NCBI GenBank assembly: GCA_028820695.1
Contig: JAPPIB010000054.1
Coordinates: 1 to 64,000 of the forward strand
Length of the DNA: 64,000 nucleotides
Reading direction: 5' to 3'
Origin: Acidiferrobacterales bacterium
GTDB lineage: Bacteria; Pseudomonadota; Gammaproteobacteria; Arenicellales; JAJDZL01
Part shown: positions 8,570 through 17,641 of the stretch, one piece after another
Layout: every line of letters starts with the position of its first letter
How positions within the stretch are numbered: position 1 is the first letter of the stretch
Position numbers and translations under genes: made by a program
Notes under the pieces: generated by a model
Told to the model about the DNA's origin: nothing
Seen by the model: the letters and a program-made list of their open reading frames with translations, nothing else
The model's database searches: none

Positions 8570-8703
8570 CTGCGTCGTTCCCCCGAGTTCCCCGGAACCA
8601 TGTTTGGCGAACATGCTCGCGCCGTGCATTGATTTGATGCGTCTCAAACAGCAGTGACGAGTCGACCTCCAACTCGGATTGCATCGCGGCAAGATGAGTA
8701 CAT

Positions 8704-8737
8704 AAGAAAGGTGATGTTTCGCAACATCACCTTTCTT
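8704..8737. terminator. Bidirectional terminator between proW-like and binding-protein genes
   Basis: Perfect inverted repeat with 15-base arms (8704-8718 and 8723-8737) and a TCGC loop. A-rich and T-rich ends flank the stem (AAGAAA and TTTCTT), so it can stop transcription from either side. It lies 36 bases after the stop of the minus-strand binding-protein gene. Confidence 0.75.
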
Positions 8738-8773
8738 GTTATTGATTGAATCGATTCAATCTGATTCGCCCGG

Positions 8774-9730
8774 TTACCTCAACCAGCTTTCAACGAGATC
8801 GGAATGGCCTTCGACCCACTCAACGGCATACTCTGACATATCCCGCTTTTCAACAATGACAGCATAAGTCATTTCGGTCACCAGACCCGTGTCCAATTTC
8901 ACTTTGGAAAGAAAATTGGCAACTTCCGGTTGGTCCTTTTCGAGATCAGACGCATACATGATGTGAAGTCTGGCAACAGTCCAGGCAACAGGTGCGGACG
9001 ATTTTTCCAACCAATCCGGATCATCGGTAGGTTGCAGGACGTTCCACTTCGCCGGATCATGCTTCGGCTCGATTAATGGAATCAATTCATGCAACGCAAA
9101 CATGTGATGGGGTGTATAGCAGAAGAAAACGATATTATCACCCCTGGTTACAGCGGCATCCACCTGTGCCATCGCAAGGGATTCATCCATGACATCGAGA
9201 TTCATCGTTTCATCATAACCATAACTTTTCGCCCGAACCCGCTCGACATTTGTGGAAGCCCAACCGGCCGCACCGATCCAGATATTTCCCTTGCCATCAC
9301 CGTCAGTATCAAACAGTGCTGCCGTTTCAGGATCGCTCAGAGACACAAGGTCGGTGATACCAGTTCGTTCTGCTGTGTCCTTGGTGACGCACATACCCTG
9401 GAATGCGACAACACCATTCGGATTCATAGTGACCGAACGTTTTTCTGTGACATAAGTATCGTGTAAATTCTGTTGGTTCGGCATCCACACTTCAGGATGG
9501 ACATGCATGCTGCCTGAGTCCATCGCTTCAAACACAATCGGATTGGTAGCATTCTGAATCTCGACTTCCACACCCAGATTTTCCTCAATGATGTGTTTGA
9601 GAATTTCGCCAGTCGCTTTTACGGATGGCCAGTTTGGAACGCCGAGTACCAAGTCCGCAGCGCCAGCGATGCCAGATATTCCGATGCTTGCTGCAAGAAT
9701 TGAACCCACTATGGTTTTTTTCGTGTTCAT
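8774..9730 (-). CDS. ProX-like substrate-binding protein, copy 1
   Basis: A 318-residue periplasmic binding protein of the OpuAC/ProX family. It has a signal peptide MNTKKTIVGSILAASIGISG ending near AGAADLV (cleavage about residue 24). The mature part begins VLGVPNWPS and has HVHPEVWMPNQQN and FFCYTPHHMF, with the tryptophan and aromatic residues that form the quaternary-amine cage in this family. GGAG lies 11 bases before the ATG. It is most likely the partner of the ProV/ProW pair, although it lies on the opposite strand and converges on them. A close paralogue sits 707 bases upstream in the same orientation. The exact ligand (glycine betaine, choline, TMAO, proline betaine) is not determined. 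Confidence 0.88.
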   Translation of the reverse strand: MNTKKTIVGSILAASIGISGIAGAADLVLGVPNWPSVKATGEILKHIIEENLGVEVEIQNATNPIVFEAMDSGSMHVHPEVWMPNQQNLHDTYVTEKRSVTMNPNGVVAFQGMCVTKDTAERTGITDLVSLSDPETAALFDTDGDGKGNIWIGAAGWASTNVERVRAKSYGYDETMNLDVMDESLAMAQVDAAVTRGDNIVFFCYTPHHMFALHELIPLIEPKHDPAKWNVLQPTDDPDWLEKSSAPVAWTVARLHIMYASDLEKDQPEVANFLSKVKLDTGLVTEMTYAVIVEKRDMSEYAVEWVEGHSDLVESWLR

Positions 9731-10437
9731 AGACTTTATTACTCCACTTCAGATTTGAATTACGAAAACAGTATATAACAACAAAATTGAGGGTTGACTC
9801 CAGACTACGCAAACTTGACAGATTTCGTTGCTCCACCCTGTCTGAGTCAAGGTGCCTGTTTCGGACGTCAGGGATTTCTGGAAGTGATTGCGCGACACGC
9901 GGAATTTACGAATTCATTCTGTGATGAGATTGCCTCTGAATGGATGCACTGGTCGCTGAAGGTGGAATCGGCAACAGTCAAGGAAATCCAGAAAGATGTG
10001 CGATGACAGTTATCAGATTGAGTCATCGCAGCAGCCTGTACAATCCGGTCACCCGCCTCAGGGTCTGTATCACCTCGGTCTGTCTGAAGATGTCTCGTGC
10101 CGAATCCTGGTAAGACCGACAAGAAAATTGTGATGTCATATCTTTGCCGACTGCACCCGCCTTCTGACCAATCTGGCGCGTCCGCTCTATACTCCGAAGA
10201 CCAGCGGACAGGATGTTCAGGAAACTAGATTCGCGCTTGTTTCAATAGCGACACTGACGCAACTGTTTTTGGACTTCGGACACCAGTGTGGACGAATCCA
10301 ATTCCACAGTGCCGATTCAATCCTGAGAGTGATTGCTGAAGGCAACGCAATGAATACACGGCAAAAAAAGAAGGGTGGTATTTTGCAATACCACCCTTCA
10401 TTTCAAATATTAGGTATCGTGAAAAACGACTTCGTTT
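9731..10437. other. 707-base spacer between the two binding-protein genes
   Basis: It holds the promoter of binding-protein copy 1 on its left (an AGTATATAACA element at 9769-9779, also present upstream of copy 2) and the terminator of copy 2 on its right. The middle has short open frames on both strands with no family resemblance. One plus-strand frame stays open from about 10136 into copy 2 but has no convincing start. It could be eroded coding DNA left by the duplication. Confidence 0.45.
10363..10399 (-). terminator. Rho-independent terminator of binding-protein copy 2
   Basis: Arms 10370-10382 and 10387-10399 pair perfectly (13 bases) around a TTGC loop. On the minus strand the stem is followed by seven T (complement of 10363-10369). 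It has the same position, loop type and general stem pattern as the hairpin after copy 1, with base pairs changed on both sides. Confidence 0.8.
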
Positions 10438-11391
10438 CTACAGCCAGCTTTCCACAAGATCTGAATATTTTTCTGCCCACTCTTTCGCATACTCTGCCGT
10501 GTCTACCTTGTCCACGACTATTGCGAAGGTGATTTCGGACACCAGATCCGTTGTGAACTTGACGTTGGACAGAAAGGCAGCAACTTCGGGCTGCTCGTCT
10601 ACCAGATTCGCCGCATACATGATGTGCAGATGGGCGACGTCCCATGCGATCGGTGCCGAAGACTTGTCCAGCCAGTCCGGATCATCGGTAGGTTGGACAA
10701 TAACCCACTTATCGGGATCGTAGGCAGGTTCATTAAGAACCACTAATTCATGCAAACCAAACATATGGTGGGGTGTATAGCAGAAGAAAACGATATTTTC
10801 ATCCTTTGTGACAGCGGAGTCCACATTTGCCATTGCAAGAGTTTCATCCATGACATCAAGATTCATCGTTTCATCATAGCCATAGCTTTTCGCTCGAATT
10901 TTCTCGATATTGGTTGACGCCCAACCAGGAGCTCCGATCCAGATATTTCCCTTGCCATCTCCGTCAGTGTCGAACTGCTCGGCATACGAAGGGTCTGCCA
11001 ACTGCCCCAGGTCTACAATACCGGTACGATCAGATGTACCCTTGGTGACACACATTCCTTGGAATGCGGGGACGCCATGCTCATTTGCGATTACCGATCC
11101 TTTGCCTGCTACATATGTGTCATACAAGTTTTGCTGGTTCGGCATCCAAACTTCAGGATGGACATGCATGCTGCCTGAGTCCATTGCTTCAAACACGATC
11201 GGATTTGTTCCGTTCTGGAGTTCAACTTCAACTCCATAATTTTCTTCAATGATGTGTTTGAGTATTTCAACAGTCCCTTTGGCAGATGGCCAATTCAGAA
11301 CGCCAAACACCATATCTGCTGCCGAAGCGGTACCAGATACGCCGATGCTTGCTGCAAGAATTGAACCGATTATGGCTTTCTTCATTTGCAT
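10438..11391 (-). CDS. ProX-like substrate-binding protein, copy 2
   Basis: A 317-residue paralogue of the neighbouring binding protein, matching it over the whole length. The signal peptide MQMKKAIIGSILAASIGVSG ends near ASAADMV; blocks such as HVHPEVWMPNQQNLYDTYV, TDGDGKGNIWIGAPGWAST and FFCYTPHHMFGLHEL are shared almost unchanged. Differences cluster in surface segments (KGSVIANEHGVPAF versus KRSVTMNPNGVVAF, and the C-terminal third). GGAG precedes the ATG by nine bases, and AGTATATAACA occurs at 11430-11440, as upstream of copy 1, which may mark a shared promoter. The two proteins probably serve one importer with different ligands or affinities. Each gene has its own terminator, so they are separate units. 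Confidence 0.88.
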   Translation of the reverse strand: MQMKKAIIGSILAASIGVSGTASAADMVFGVLNWPSAKGTVEILKHIIEENYGVEVELQNGTNPIVFEAMDSGSMHVHPEVWMPNQQNLYDTYVAGKGSVIANEHGVPAFQGMCVTKGTSDRTGIVDLGQLADPSYAEQFDTDGDGKGNIWIGAPGWASTNIEKIRAKSYGYDETMNLDVMDETLAMANVDSAVTKDENIVFFCYTPHHMFGLHELVVLNEPAYDPDKWVIVQPTDDPDWLDKSSAPIAWDVAHLHIMYAANLVDEQPEVAAFLSNVKFTTDLVSEITFAIVVDKVDTAEYAKEWAEKYSDLVESWL

Positions 11392-11548
11392 TTTTAATAA
11401 CTCCGTGTAAGGTTAAATAGATTGAAAAGAGTATATAACAAAAAGATCCGATGCGACTAACCAGACGGACCCGTTTTATCGGTCATTGCCAACGCTGTGA
11501 AAGGCCAGACCGAAACTCCACATGAGCGCATATCGGGGATCTCCACTC

Positions 11549-12316
11549 TCAGTGAATCTTGAACAACTGTAAGAAATTGGCGGTGGTTTTCTCCGCAAAT
11601 TCCTCAATCTGCATTCCTTTCAGATTCGAAAGAAACTCGGCAGTATGACGCACAAAGGCAGGCTGGTTCTCTTTTCCCCGTTTGGGTACTGGTGCGAGAT
11701 AAGGTGAGTCAGTCTCAATCAGCATCCGCTCAATCGGAATTTTTCTTGCCACGTCCGCAAGATCCGCCGCGTTCTTGAAGGTGACTATGCCCGAGAATGA
11801 AATATAAAACCCAAGGTCCATGGCAGATTTCGCCATTTCATAATCACCGGTAAAGCAGTGCATTACGCCACCAGCTTCACCCGCATCACATTCCTTCATG
11901 ATTCTGATCGTATCATCCGGAGCATCACGGCTGTGCACGATGATGGGTTTGTCGAGGATTTTCCCGGCTTCGATGTGTCTTGCAAACCGATCCCGTTGCC
12001 AGTCCAGCTCACCAGAACTTCTAAAGTAATCCAAGCCAGTTTCGCCGATGGCCACGACATTGGGATCACTGCCCAGTTCAGTCAAACGTGTCACGTCGGG
12101 GTCTTCAGCATCGACGGTATTTGGGTGAACACCCATTGACGCATATATCTCGTCGTACTTGTAACTCATCGCCAGAATCCTGGGAAAGTCTTCAATATTG
12201 ACGGACACGCAGAGCAAGTATCCGACGTCCATATTTCTTGCTTCAGTCAATATCGAGTCGAATTTGTCATCGAATTGCGGAAAATCTATATGACAATGGC
12301 TGTCAGCCAGTAACAT
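11549..12316 (-). CDS. tatD: TatD-family metal-dependent hydrolase (YcfH type)
   Basis: A 255-residue TatD deoxyribonuclease-family protein. It has the DSHCHIDF metal site at residues 5-12, GETGLDYF, the HSRDAPDDT strand, MHCFTGDYEMA and the closing ETDSPYLAP. Relatives show 3'-5' exonuclease or AP-site activity and act in DNA repair or quality control. It ends the tmk-holB-tatD run, as ycfH does in E. coli. The 53-base gap to holB lacks the pilZ-domain gene often found there in gammaproteobacteria. The start ATG at 12316 directly precedes the conserved N-terminal strand. Confidence 0.92.
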   Translation of the reverse strand: MLLADSHCHIDFPQFDDKFDSILTEARNMDVGYLLCVSVNIEDFPRILAMSYKYDEIYASMGVHPNTVDAEDPDVTRLTELGSDPNVVAIGETGLDYFRSSGELDWQRDRFARHIEAGKILDKPIIVHSRDAPDDTIRIMKECDAGEAGGVMHCFTGDYEMAKSAMDLGFYISFSGIVTFKNAADLADVARKIPIERMLIETDSPYLAPVPKRGKENQPAFVRHTAEFLSNLKGMQIEEFAEKTTANFLQLFKIH

Positions 12317-12369
12317 GATCTTTCAACCTAAAATTTAGAAAAACGAAGTAAATGATTGAATATTGGAGG

Positions 12370-13434
12370 TTATCCTGTTCGAGCTAAATTTCCAAAACCC
12401 AGCAGAACATCCTCTATAGCCAATGTCCGATCCAACGACCCGTCTCGCAGTTCCTGCCTGACCTTGCCGATGTGATCGTACAGGGCCAGCACCTTTCGTA
12501 CATCAAGCGACTTTGCAATCGACTCAAACTCTGAACTTTCACCCATAGGTTCAGACGCGCGGGTCATGTTGGCCTTTACCAAGCGGACGATCGATCGCTG
12601 CAACGTCAACAGACTCTCGCCCTCCCCTACTTCAACGGCATGTGCGACCAGGGACAGCATATCCACCGATCCGCCCGGCCGCAGTGCACTGATCGCAAAT
12701 CGATCCAATTCTTCTACCTTTTTCAGAACATCATTGTTGATCATTCGGATTCCAACAAGCGGATTTTTTCGAGCCAGAACAATTGACCTGACTTCCTCGC
12801 TCGACAACCCCTGAGCCGCAAGCCATTGGCTGGCTTGAGTCTCATCCGGGTCGCCGAGGTGGAACGCCTGGCATCGGCTGGATATAGTGGGCAACAAGTT
12901 CTGGATGTTCTCCGTAATCAGAAAGAAAAAGTTGTCTTGTGAAGGTTCTTCAAGGACTTTCAGCAGTGAATTGGACGCGCTGTCAGTCATTGCGTCGATC
13001 GGTGCGATCACAAATACCTTGTTCTTTGAGATATGCGATGCGGTATTGGCTTGCTCGATCAACGCCCGGACTTGTGATATCAAGATATTGGAACGTACGG
13101 TCTTCCTCTTTTGACGGGCGCTTTCGTCGTCGAGAAAACGATTCGAGTAAGCCTGCATTGGAGGTGAGATACTTTCCAGCATCAACTCGGACGTGATCAC
13201 ATGCAGGTCGGGATGGGTTTCCGCCGCAAACAAGTGACATCCTCTGCAGCTTCCACAGGGCTTGCTCTCGCTGCTGTCACATAAAAGCGCCATCGCCAGT
13301 CGAGAGGCAAACTGGAATTTTCCGACACCCTGATTCCCGGTCAGGAGCGTTGCATGGGCAAGACGGTCCAATGAATTGGTAAATGTGCGCCACGCATTGG
13401 TGTGCCAGGGCAGCAGCTCAGGAATTTCAACCAT
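12370..13434 (-). CDS. holB: DNA polymerase III delta-prime subunit
   Basis: A clamp-loader subunit of about 354 residues. The zinc module is visible (PCGSCRGCHLFAAETHPD, four-cysteine type), as is the SNSLLKVLEEPS segment shared by delta-prime, gamma and tau. The P-loop is degenerate (GNQGVGKFQFA: the Ser/Thr after the Lys is missing), as expected for delta-prime, which does not hydrolyse ATP. The ATG at 13434 is preferred over a TTG at 13446. It overlaps the end of tmk by eight bases, giving tight coupling. The C-terminal domain is not conserved enough for residue-level statements. Confidence 0.9.
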   Translation of the reverse strand: MVEIPELLPWHTNAWRTFTNSLDRLAHATLLTGNQGVGKFQFASRLAMALLCDSSESKPCGSCRGCHLFAAETHPDLHVITSELMLESISPPMQAYSNRFLDDESARQKRKTVRSNILISQVRALIEQANTASHISKNKVFVIAPIDAMTDSASNSLLKVLEEPSQDNFFFLITENIQNLLPTISSRCQAFHLGDPDETQASQWLAAQGLSSEEVRSIVLARKNPLVGIRMINNDVLKKVEELDRFAISALRPGGSVDMLSLVAHAVEVGEGESLLTLQRSIVRLVKANMTRASEPMGESSEFESIAKSLDVRKVLALYDHIGKVRQELRDGSLDRTLAIEDVLLGFGNLARTG

Positions 13435-14071
13435 GATTCGCCACAAGGAATTCGTCCATCAGTTCGCGGGCGATCTCGCTCACTTCACTTTCAGTCAGGT
13501 TGGCGTCGATCATCTTGACCCTGTCCGGTTCCCTTCGGGCAATATCCCGGAACGTCTCCCGGACCCGCTCATGAAAATCCATTTCCTCCAACTCAAACCG
13601 GTCCAAAGGTCCATTGCCGCCATGGAGCCGCGATTGTCCTGTTTCGGCCGCCGCGTCCAGCAGTAACGTCAGATCCGGACGGAAGTCACCTTGTGTCCAC
13701 TGTTCTATGGCGCCGATTCGCTCATGATCGCAATGGCGACCGCCACCTTGGTATGCATAGGTGGAGTCGGTGAATCGATCGCAAAGCACCCACTTGCCAG
13801 TACGCAGTTCGGGCAAGATGAGTTGATGGAGATGCTGCGCACGAGCGGCAAAGATGGTAAGAATTTCCGCATCTGCACAAAATTCAGTGCCTGGAGTCAG
13901 AATCAGTTTGCGCAATTGCTCGCCCAAAGAAGTACCGCCGGGTTCCCGAGTCGTAACTATGCTGATGCCGGCAGACCTGATTGTCGACACTACGGTCGAA
14001 ACCAGCGCAGTCTTGCCCGCACCGTCGATTCCTTCAACTGTGATGAACTTACCTTTGACTTTCTGCTTCAA
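13427..14071 (-). CDS. tmk: Thymidylate kinase
   Basis: A 214-residue dTMP kinase, making dTDP for DNA synthesis. It has the P-loop EGIDGAGKTAL near residue 13, the nucleotide-binding TREPGGTSLGEQLR, DRFTDSTYAYQGGGR (the DRY/H-type motif and substrate site), and a LID region with RLHGGNGPLDRFE. Gene order (mltG-tmk-holB) and length are normal for gammaproteobacteria. Its stop overlaps the start of holB. Confidence 0.95.
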   Translation of the reverse strand: MKQKVKGKFITVEGIDGAGKTALVSTVVSTIRSAGISIVTTREPGGTSLGEQLRKLILTPGTEFCADAEILTIFAARAQHLHQLILPELRTGKWVLCDRFTDSTYAYQGGGRHCDHERIGAIEQWTQGDFRPDLTLLLDAAAETGQSRLHGGNGPLDRFELEEMDFHERVRETFRDIARREPDRVKMIDANLTESEVSEIARELMDEFLVANHG

Positions 14072-14115
14072 GAATCCAGCTCAAATGTCGGATACACAAA
14101 TCAGTATCCGAAAGT

Positions 14116-15132
14116 CTATCGCACCTTTATCTTCTCGCGATACTCGCGAACCGCCTTGATATGTTCGTCAATCGTATCAGAAAACTTGTGCGTTCCGTCC
14201 CCTTGAGCGACAAAATACAAGGCACTGGTATCGGCGGGATTCGCCGCCGCACGCAACGCATCCAGTCCTGGCATGGCAATCGGTGTCGGTGGCAGACCGT
14301 ACCGTGTATAGGTATTGTACGGGGTATCGGTTTCCAAGTGGGATTTTCTCAGAACACCGTTGAACTCGGCCAGCCCATAGATCACAGTCGGATCCATTTG
14401 CAATCGCATTCGCTTACGCAGACGATTGACAATTACACCTGCAATAATCGGGTATTCCGATATGACACTGGACTCTTTCTGAATGATGGATGCCACAATC
14501 AATCCCTCGTATGCCGTCTTGTAGGGCAGGTCCGGATGTCTATTCTCCCATTCGGTTTCGAGATTTTGCCTCATGTTTTCATAGGCGGTATCGAGAATCA
14601 CCGCGTCCGATTGGCCGGAATTGTAATTGTAGGTATCAGGAAAAAACCAACCTTCGGGGTTGTCCTGGGTAATCTGCAAAGTATCCAGAATCGCCTCATA
14701 GGGTGCATCAGCAAGAGTATGGTCGATGTTGGGTGTCGACCTTATCTTTTCCAGAAAATCTTCAAACGTCCAGCCTTCGATAAATTGAATTGAGTGGACG
14801 ACGGATTTTCCATTTACGATGTCGTCAAGCACGTCCAGTAAGTTGTCATCCGAACTGAAGCGATACTCGCCAGCCTTGAATTTCCGGTCAATCCTTCCCA
14901 GCCGCGCGGTCCATAACACCAACTTGTTGTTCCTCACGTAGCCGTCTTCGGCCAGTCGACGGGCAAAATCCGCGACGTTCTGTCCTTGTTCAAGCGCGTA
15001 GACTCTGTCGTCTGGGATATGAAGAGGACGGGTGATTTCATAACCTGCAAATAATGCAAGACAGAAAATGAGCAGCGAGACCAATTGAACCAGTCTCAGC
15101 AGCGGTCGGGATTTTCTCTTTCTTCCAGCCAA
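14116..15132 (-). CDS. mltG: Endolytic murein transglycosylase
   Basis: A 338-residue YceG/MltG protein. A single N-terminal membrane helix (about residues 12-32) anchors it in the inner membrane. A LysM-like small domain and the catalytic YceG domain follow, with SIIQKESSV (catalytic Glu), RMRLQMDPTVIYG, and near the C-terminus DALRAAANPADTSALYFVA followed by the GDGTHKFSDT segment. It cuts nascent glycan strands and so limits peptidoglycan strand length. It lies between fabF and tmk as in E. coli, but pabC, usually between fabF and mltG, is absent. Confidence 0.94.
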   Translation of the reverse strand: MAGRKRKSRPLLRLVQLVSLLIFCLALFAGYEITRPLHIPDDRVYALEQGQNVADFARRLAEDGYVRNNKLVLWTARLGRIDRKFKAGEYRFSSDDNLLDVLDDIVNGKSVVHSIQFIEGWTFEDFLEKIRSTPNIDHTLADAPYEAILDTLQITQDNPEGWFFPDTYNYNSGQSDAVILDTAYENMRQNLETEWENRHPDLPYKTAYEGLIVASIIQKESSVISEYPIIAGVIVNRLRKRMRLQMDPTVIYGLAEFNGVLRKSHLETDTPYNTYTRYGLPPTPIAMPGLDALRAAANPADTSALYFVAQGDGTHKFSDTIDEHIKAVREYREKIKVR

Positions 15133-15201
15133 TGCTTGTCTGATCTCATTCCGGGAGGTTGGAGTTCAACGTCGAAGCTGAATTTGTGATGAACCAAGGT
15201 C

Positions 15202-16446
15202 TCAGCTGAATTTGCTGAAAACGACTGTTCCGTTTGTTCCTCCAAAACCGAATGAATTGGAGAGCGCGGTATTGATTTCCATTTCCCGCGCACCATCTGG
15301 AATGTAGTCCAGATCACATTCGGGATCTGGATCGTCAAGGTTGATTGTCGGCGGCGCCACCTGATGATGAATGGCGAGAACGGAGAACACCGCCTCAACG
15401 CCACCAGCTGCGCCAAGCAGGTGACCGACCATCGACTTGGACGAGCTCATCGCCAACTTGTATGCATGTTTCCCGAACAGTTCCTTGACGGCAATGGTCT
15501 CTGCGATATCGCCCAAGGGAGTTGAGGTTCCATGCGCGTTGATGTAGTCAACCTCATCGACATTCACTCCGCCATTGCGCAACGCATTCATCATACACCG
15601 TTTGGCACCATGTCCATCCGGTGACGGACTGGTCATGTGGTGGGCATCGCCGCTCAATCCGAATCCGGTGAGTTCCGCGTAGATTCTGGCACCTCTTTTT
15701 CTCGCAAACTCCAATTCTTCCAGAACCACGACTCCGGCGCCCTCGCCCATTACAAAACCATCACGTCCCAGATCCCAGGGGCGACTCGCCGCCTGCGGAT
15801 CGTCATTTCGTCTGCTCAATGCCTTGGCACTGGCAAATCCGCCAACAGAAGTCGGTGTCAACGCGGCCTCGGTTCCACCTGCAACCATAGCGTCGGCGTC
15901 CCCAAAACTGATCAGACGTGCGGCATCGCCGATTGCATGCGTTCCGGTCGAACATGCGGTGGTTACCGCCAGGTTCGGCCCTCGAAACCCATACCGGATG
16001 GAAAGATTTCCTGCCGCCATGTTGATAATGGACATTGGAATGTAGAAGGGGGAGATACGACGAACCCCCCTTTCTTGGGTTTTCAGGGTGGTGGCTTCGA
16101 TCGTGGTAACACCGCCAATCCCTGCACCGATATAGACACCGATCCTGTCGGCATTTTCCTCGGTAACCTCCAGATCAGCGTCCCTGACAGCCTCATTGCT
16201 CGCCACCATGCTGAACTGAATGAATCTGTCCATGTGACGGGCATCCTTTCCCGGCAAGTGATCCGAGGCAATGAAGTCCTTGACCTCACCCGCTATCCTG
16301 ACCGGAAAATCGCTGGCGTCAAATAAAGATAGATTGCCGATACCACTGTTCCCAGCGGTAACGTTTCCCCAGTTTTCCTCAACGCCAAGGCCGATTGGTG
16401 AAATGATGCCCAGCCCTGTGACTACAACGCGACGACGATTCATCAT
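15202..16446 (-). CDS. fabF: 3-oxoacyl-ACP synthase II
   Basis: A 414-residue condensing enzyme that elongates acyl-ACP with malonyl-ACP, including the step important for cis-vaccenate. The Cys-His-His triad is visible: TTACSTGTHAIGDA (Cys near residue 164), NAHGTSTPLGD and GHLLGAAGG. The start MMNRRRVVVTGLG is standard; either of the two first ATGs works. It follows acpP in the usual order, with a 79-base gap. Confidence 0.96.
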   Translation of the reverse strand: MMNRRRVVVTGLGIISPIGLGVEENWGNVTAGNSGIGNLSLFDASDFPVRIAGEVKDFIASDHLPGKDARHMDRFIQFSMVASNEAVRDADLEVTEENADRIGVYIGAGIGGVTTIEATTLKTQERGVRRISPFYIPMSIINMAAGNLSIRYGFRGPNLAVTTACSTGTHAIGDAARLISFGDADAMVAGGTEAALTPTSVGGFASAKALSRRNDDPQAASRPWDLGRDGFVMGEGAGVVVLEELEFARKRGARIYAELTGFGLSGDAHHMTSPSPDGHGAKRCMMNALRNGGVNVDEVDYINAHGTSTPLGDIAETIAVKELFGKHAYKLAMSSSKSMVGHLLGAAGGVEAVFSVLAIHHQVAPPTINLDDPDPECDLDYIPDGAREMEINTALSNSFGFGGTNGTVVFSKFS

Positions 16447-16525
16447 CAGCCATTCAATACGCGTTTATGAAAGATAGGATTTCCAGTTGACGAAAATCAG
16501 CAGGTTCTGTCGGGTACGATGTCGG

Positions 16526-16783
16526 TTAGGATGCGTTTTCGATGTAATCTATTGCCTCGCCGACCGTGGTGATGGTCTCAGCGACTTCATCAGCGATTTC
16601 AAGATCAAACTCCTCCTCAAGCGCCATCACCAATTCAACGGTATCCAGCGAGTCCGCAGCAAGATCATTGATGAAAGAAGTATCCCGGGTGATTTCCGGT
16701 GTAGGGTCCTGGTCACTGCACAATTGATCGATCACAAGCTGAACGACTCGATCCTCAATTGCTCCCGCTCCATTGTCACTCAT
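16526..16783 (-). CDS. acpP: Acyl carrier protein
   Basis: An 85-residue acidic carrier protein. The phosphopantetheine site is Ser45 in [19 protein letters not shown], followed by the typical fourth helix ([14 protein letters not shown]). It carries growing acyl chains in fatty acid synthesis and donates them to lipid A and phospholipid synthesis. It is a few residues longer at the N-terminus than the E. coli protein ([13 protein letters not shown]). It sits between fabG and fabF, as expected. Confidence 0.96.
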   Translation of the reverse strand: MSDNGAGAIEDRVVQLVIDQLCSDQDPTPEITRDTSFINDLAADSLDTVELVMALEEEFDLEIADEVAETITTVGEAIDYIENAS

Positions 16784-16884
16784 ATGTTTATGTCCTCCGA
16801 TGTGGAATGAAAATAACGCTCTAATGTTATCACTAAAACCGAATTATATTGACCGCGGATTCAAGTTTGCATGACCGGACGAAT

Positions 16885-17637
16885 CTAATGCCTGGTCATC
16901 CCGCCGTCAACGCATAAGGTCGTCCCGGTAATATATGAACTCGCCGGTGAGGCGAGAAATGCGACTGCTTCTGCAATTTCCTGCACAGTTCCCATCCGTC
17001 CGGCCGGGACTTGCGCGAGCAGATGATCTTTTACTTTCTGGTCCAGTTCCGCGGTCATGTCGGTCTCAATGAAGCCCGGAGCAATCACGTTTACCGTTAT
17101 ATTCCTCGAAGCAGTCTCCATCGCGAGCGATTTGGAGAATCCTGACAACCCCGCCTTTGCGGCCGAGTAATGTGCCTGGCCGATGTTTCCCACCATGCCG
17201 ACGACCGAGGAGACATTGATGATGCGACCCTCGCGTTTTTTGACCATGCCGCGAATGAATGTTCGGCACAGTCGGTAGACCGAATTGAGATTGGTATCGA
17301 TCACGTCGTCCCATTCGGCGTCCTTTATCCGCATCAGGAGGTTGTTTCGGGATATTCCGGCGTTGTTCACCAGCACCGTTACGGCTCCGTAGTTTTTTTC
17401 GATGAACTGGGCGGTCGCATTGATGCTTTCCATATTCGTCACATCAAGTCTGACACCTTCACCTGCGGCGTTGGCATTTCTGAGATATTTCGTGATGGAC
17501 TCGGCACCGCTGTCTGTGGTACCGGTACCGATCACAGTACCGCCCATCATGGCAAGTTTTTCAGACACGGCTCGACCGATGCCCCGTGTTGCGCCGGTGA
17601 CGAGACAGATTCTATTTTCCAAAATACCAGAACTCAT
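16885..17637 (-). CDS. fabG: 3-oxoacyl-ACP reductase
   Basis: A 250-residue short-chain dehydrogenase that reduces 3-ketoacyl-ACP with NADPH. The cofactor motif is [12 protein letters not shown] (about residues 14-25), then [14 protein letters not shown], the catalytic Ser in [11 protein letters not shown] and the Tyr-x3-Lys pair in [11 protein letters not shown]. The C-terminus [10 protein letters not shown] is typical. Only four bases separate its start from the fabH stop; fabD, which normally sits here, is absent. Confidence 0.95.
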   Translation of the reverse strand: MSSGILENRICLVTGATRGIGRAVSEKLAMMGGTVIGTGTTDSGAESITKYLRNANAAGEGVRLDVTNMESINATAQFIEKNYGAVTVLVNNAGISRNNLLMRIKDAEWDDVIDTNLNSVYRLCRTFIRGMVKKREGRIINVSSVVGMVGNIGQAHYSAAKAGLSGFSKSLAMETASRNITVNVIAPGFIETDMTAELDQKVKDHLLAQVPAGRMGTVQEIAEAVAFLASPASSYITGTTLCVDGGMTRH

Positions 17638-17641
17638 CTTC

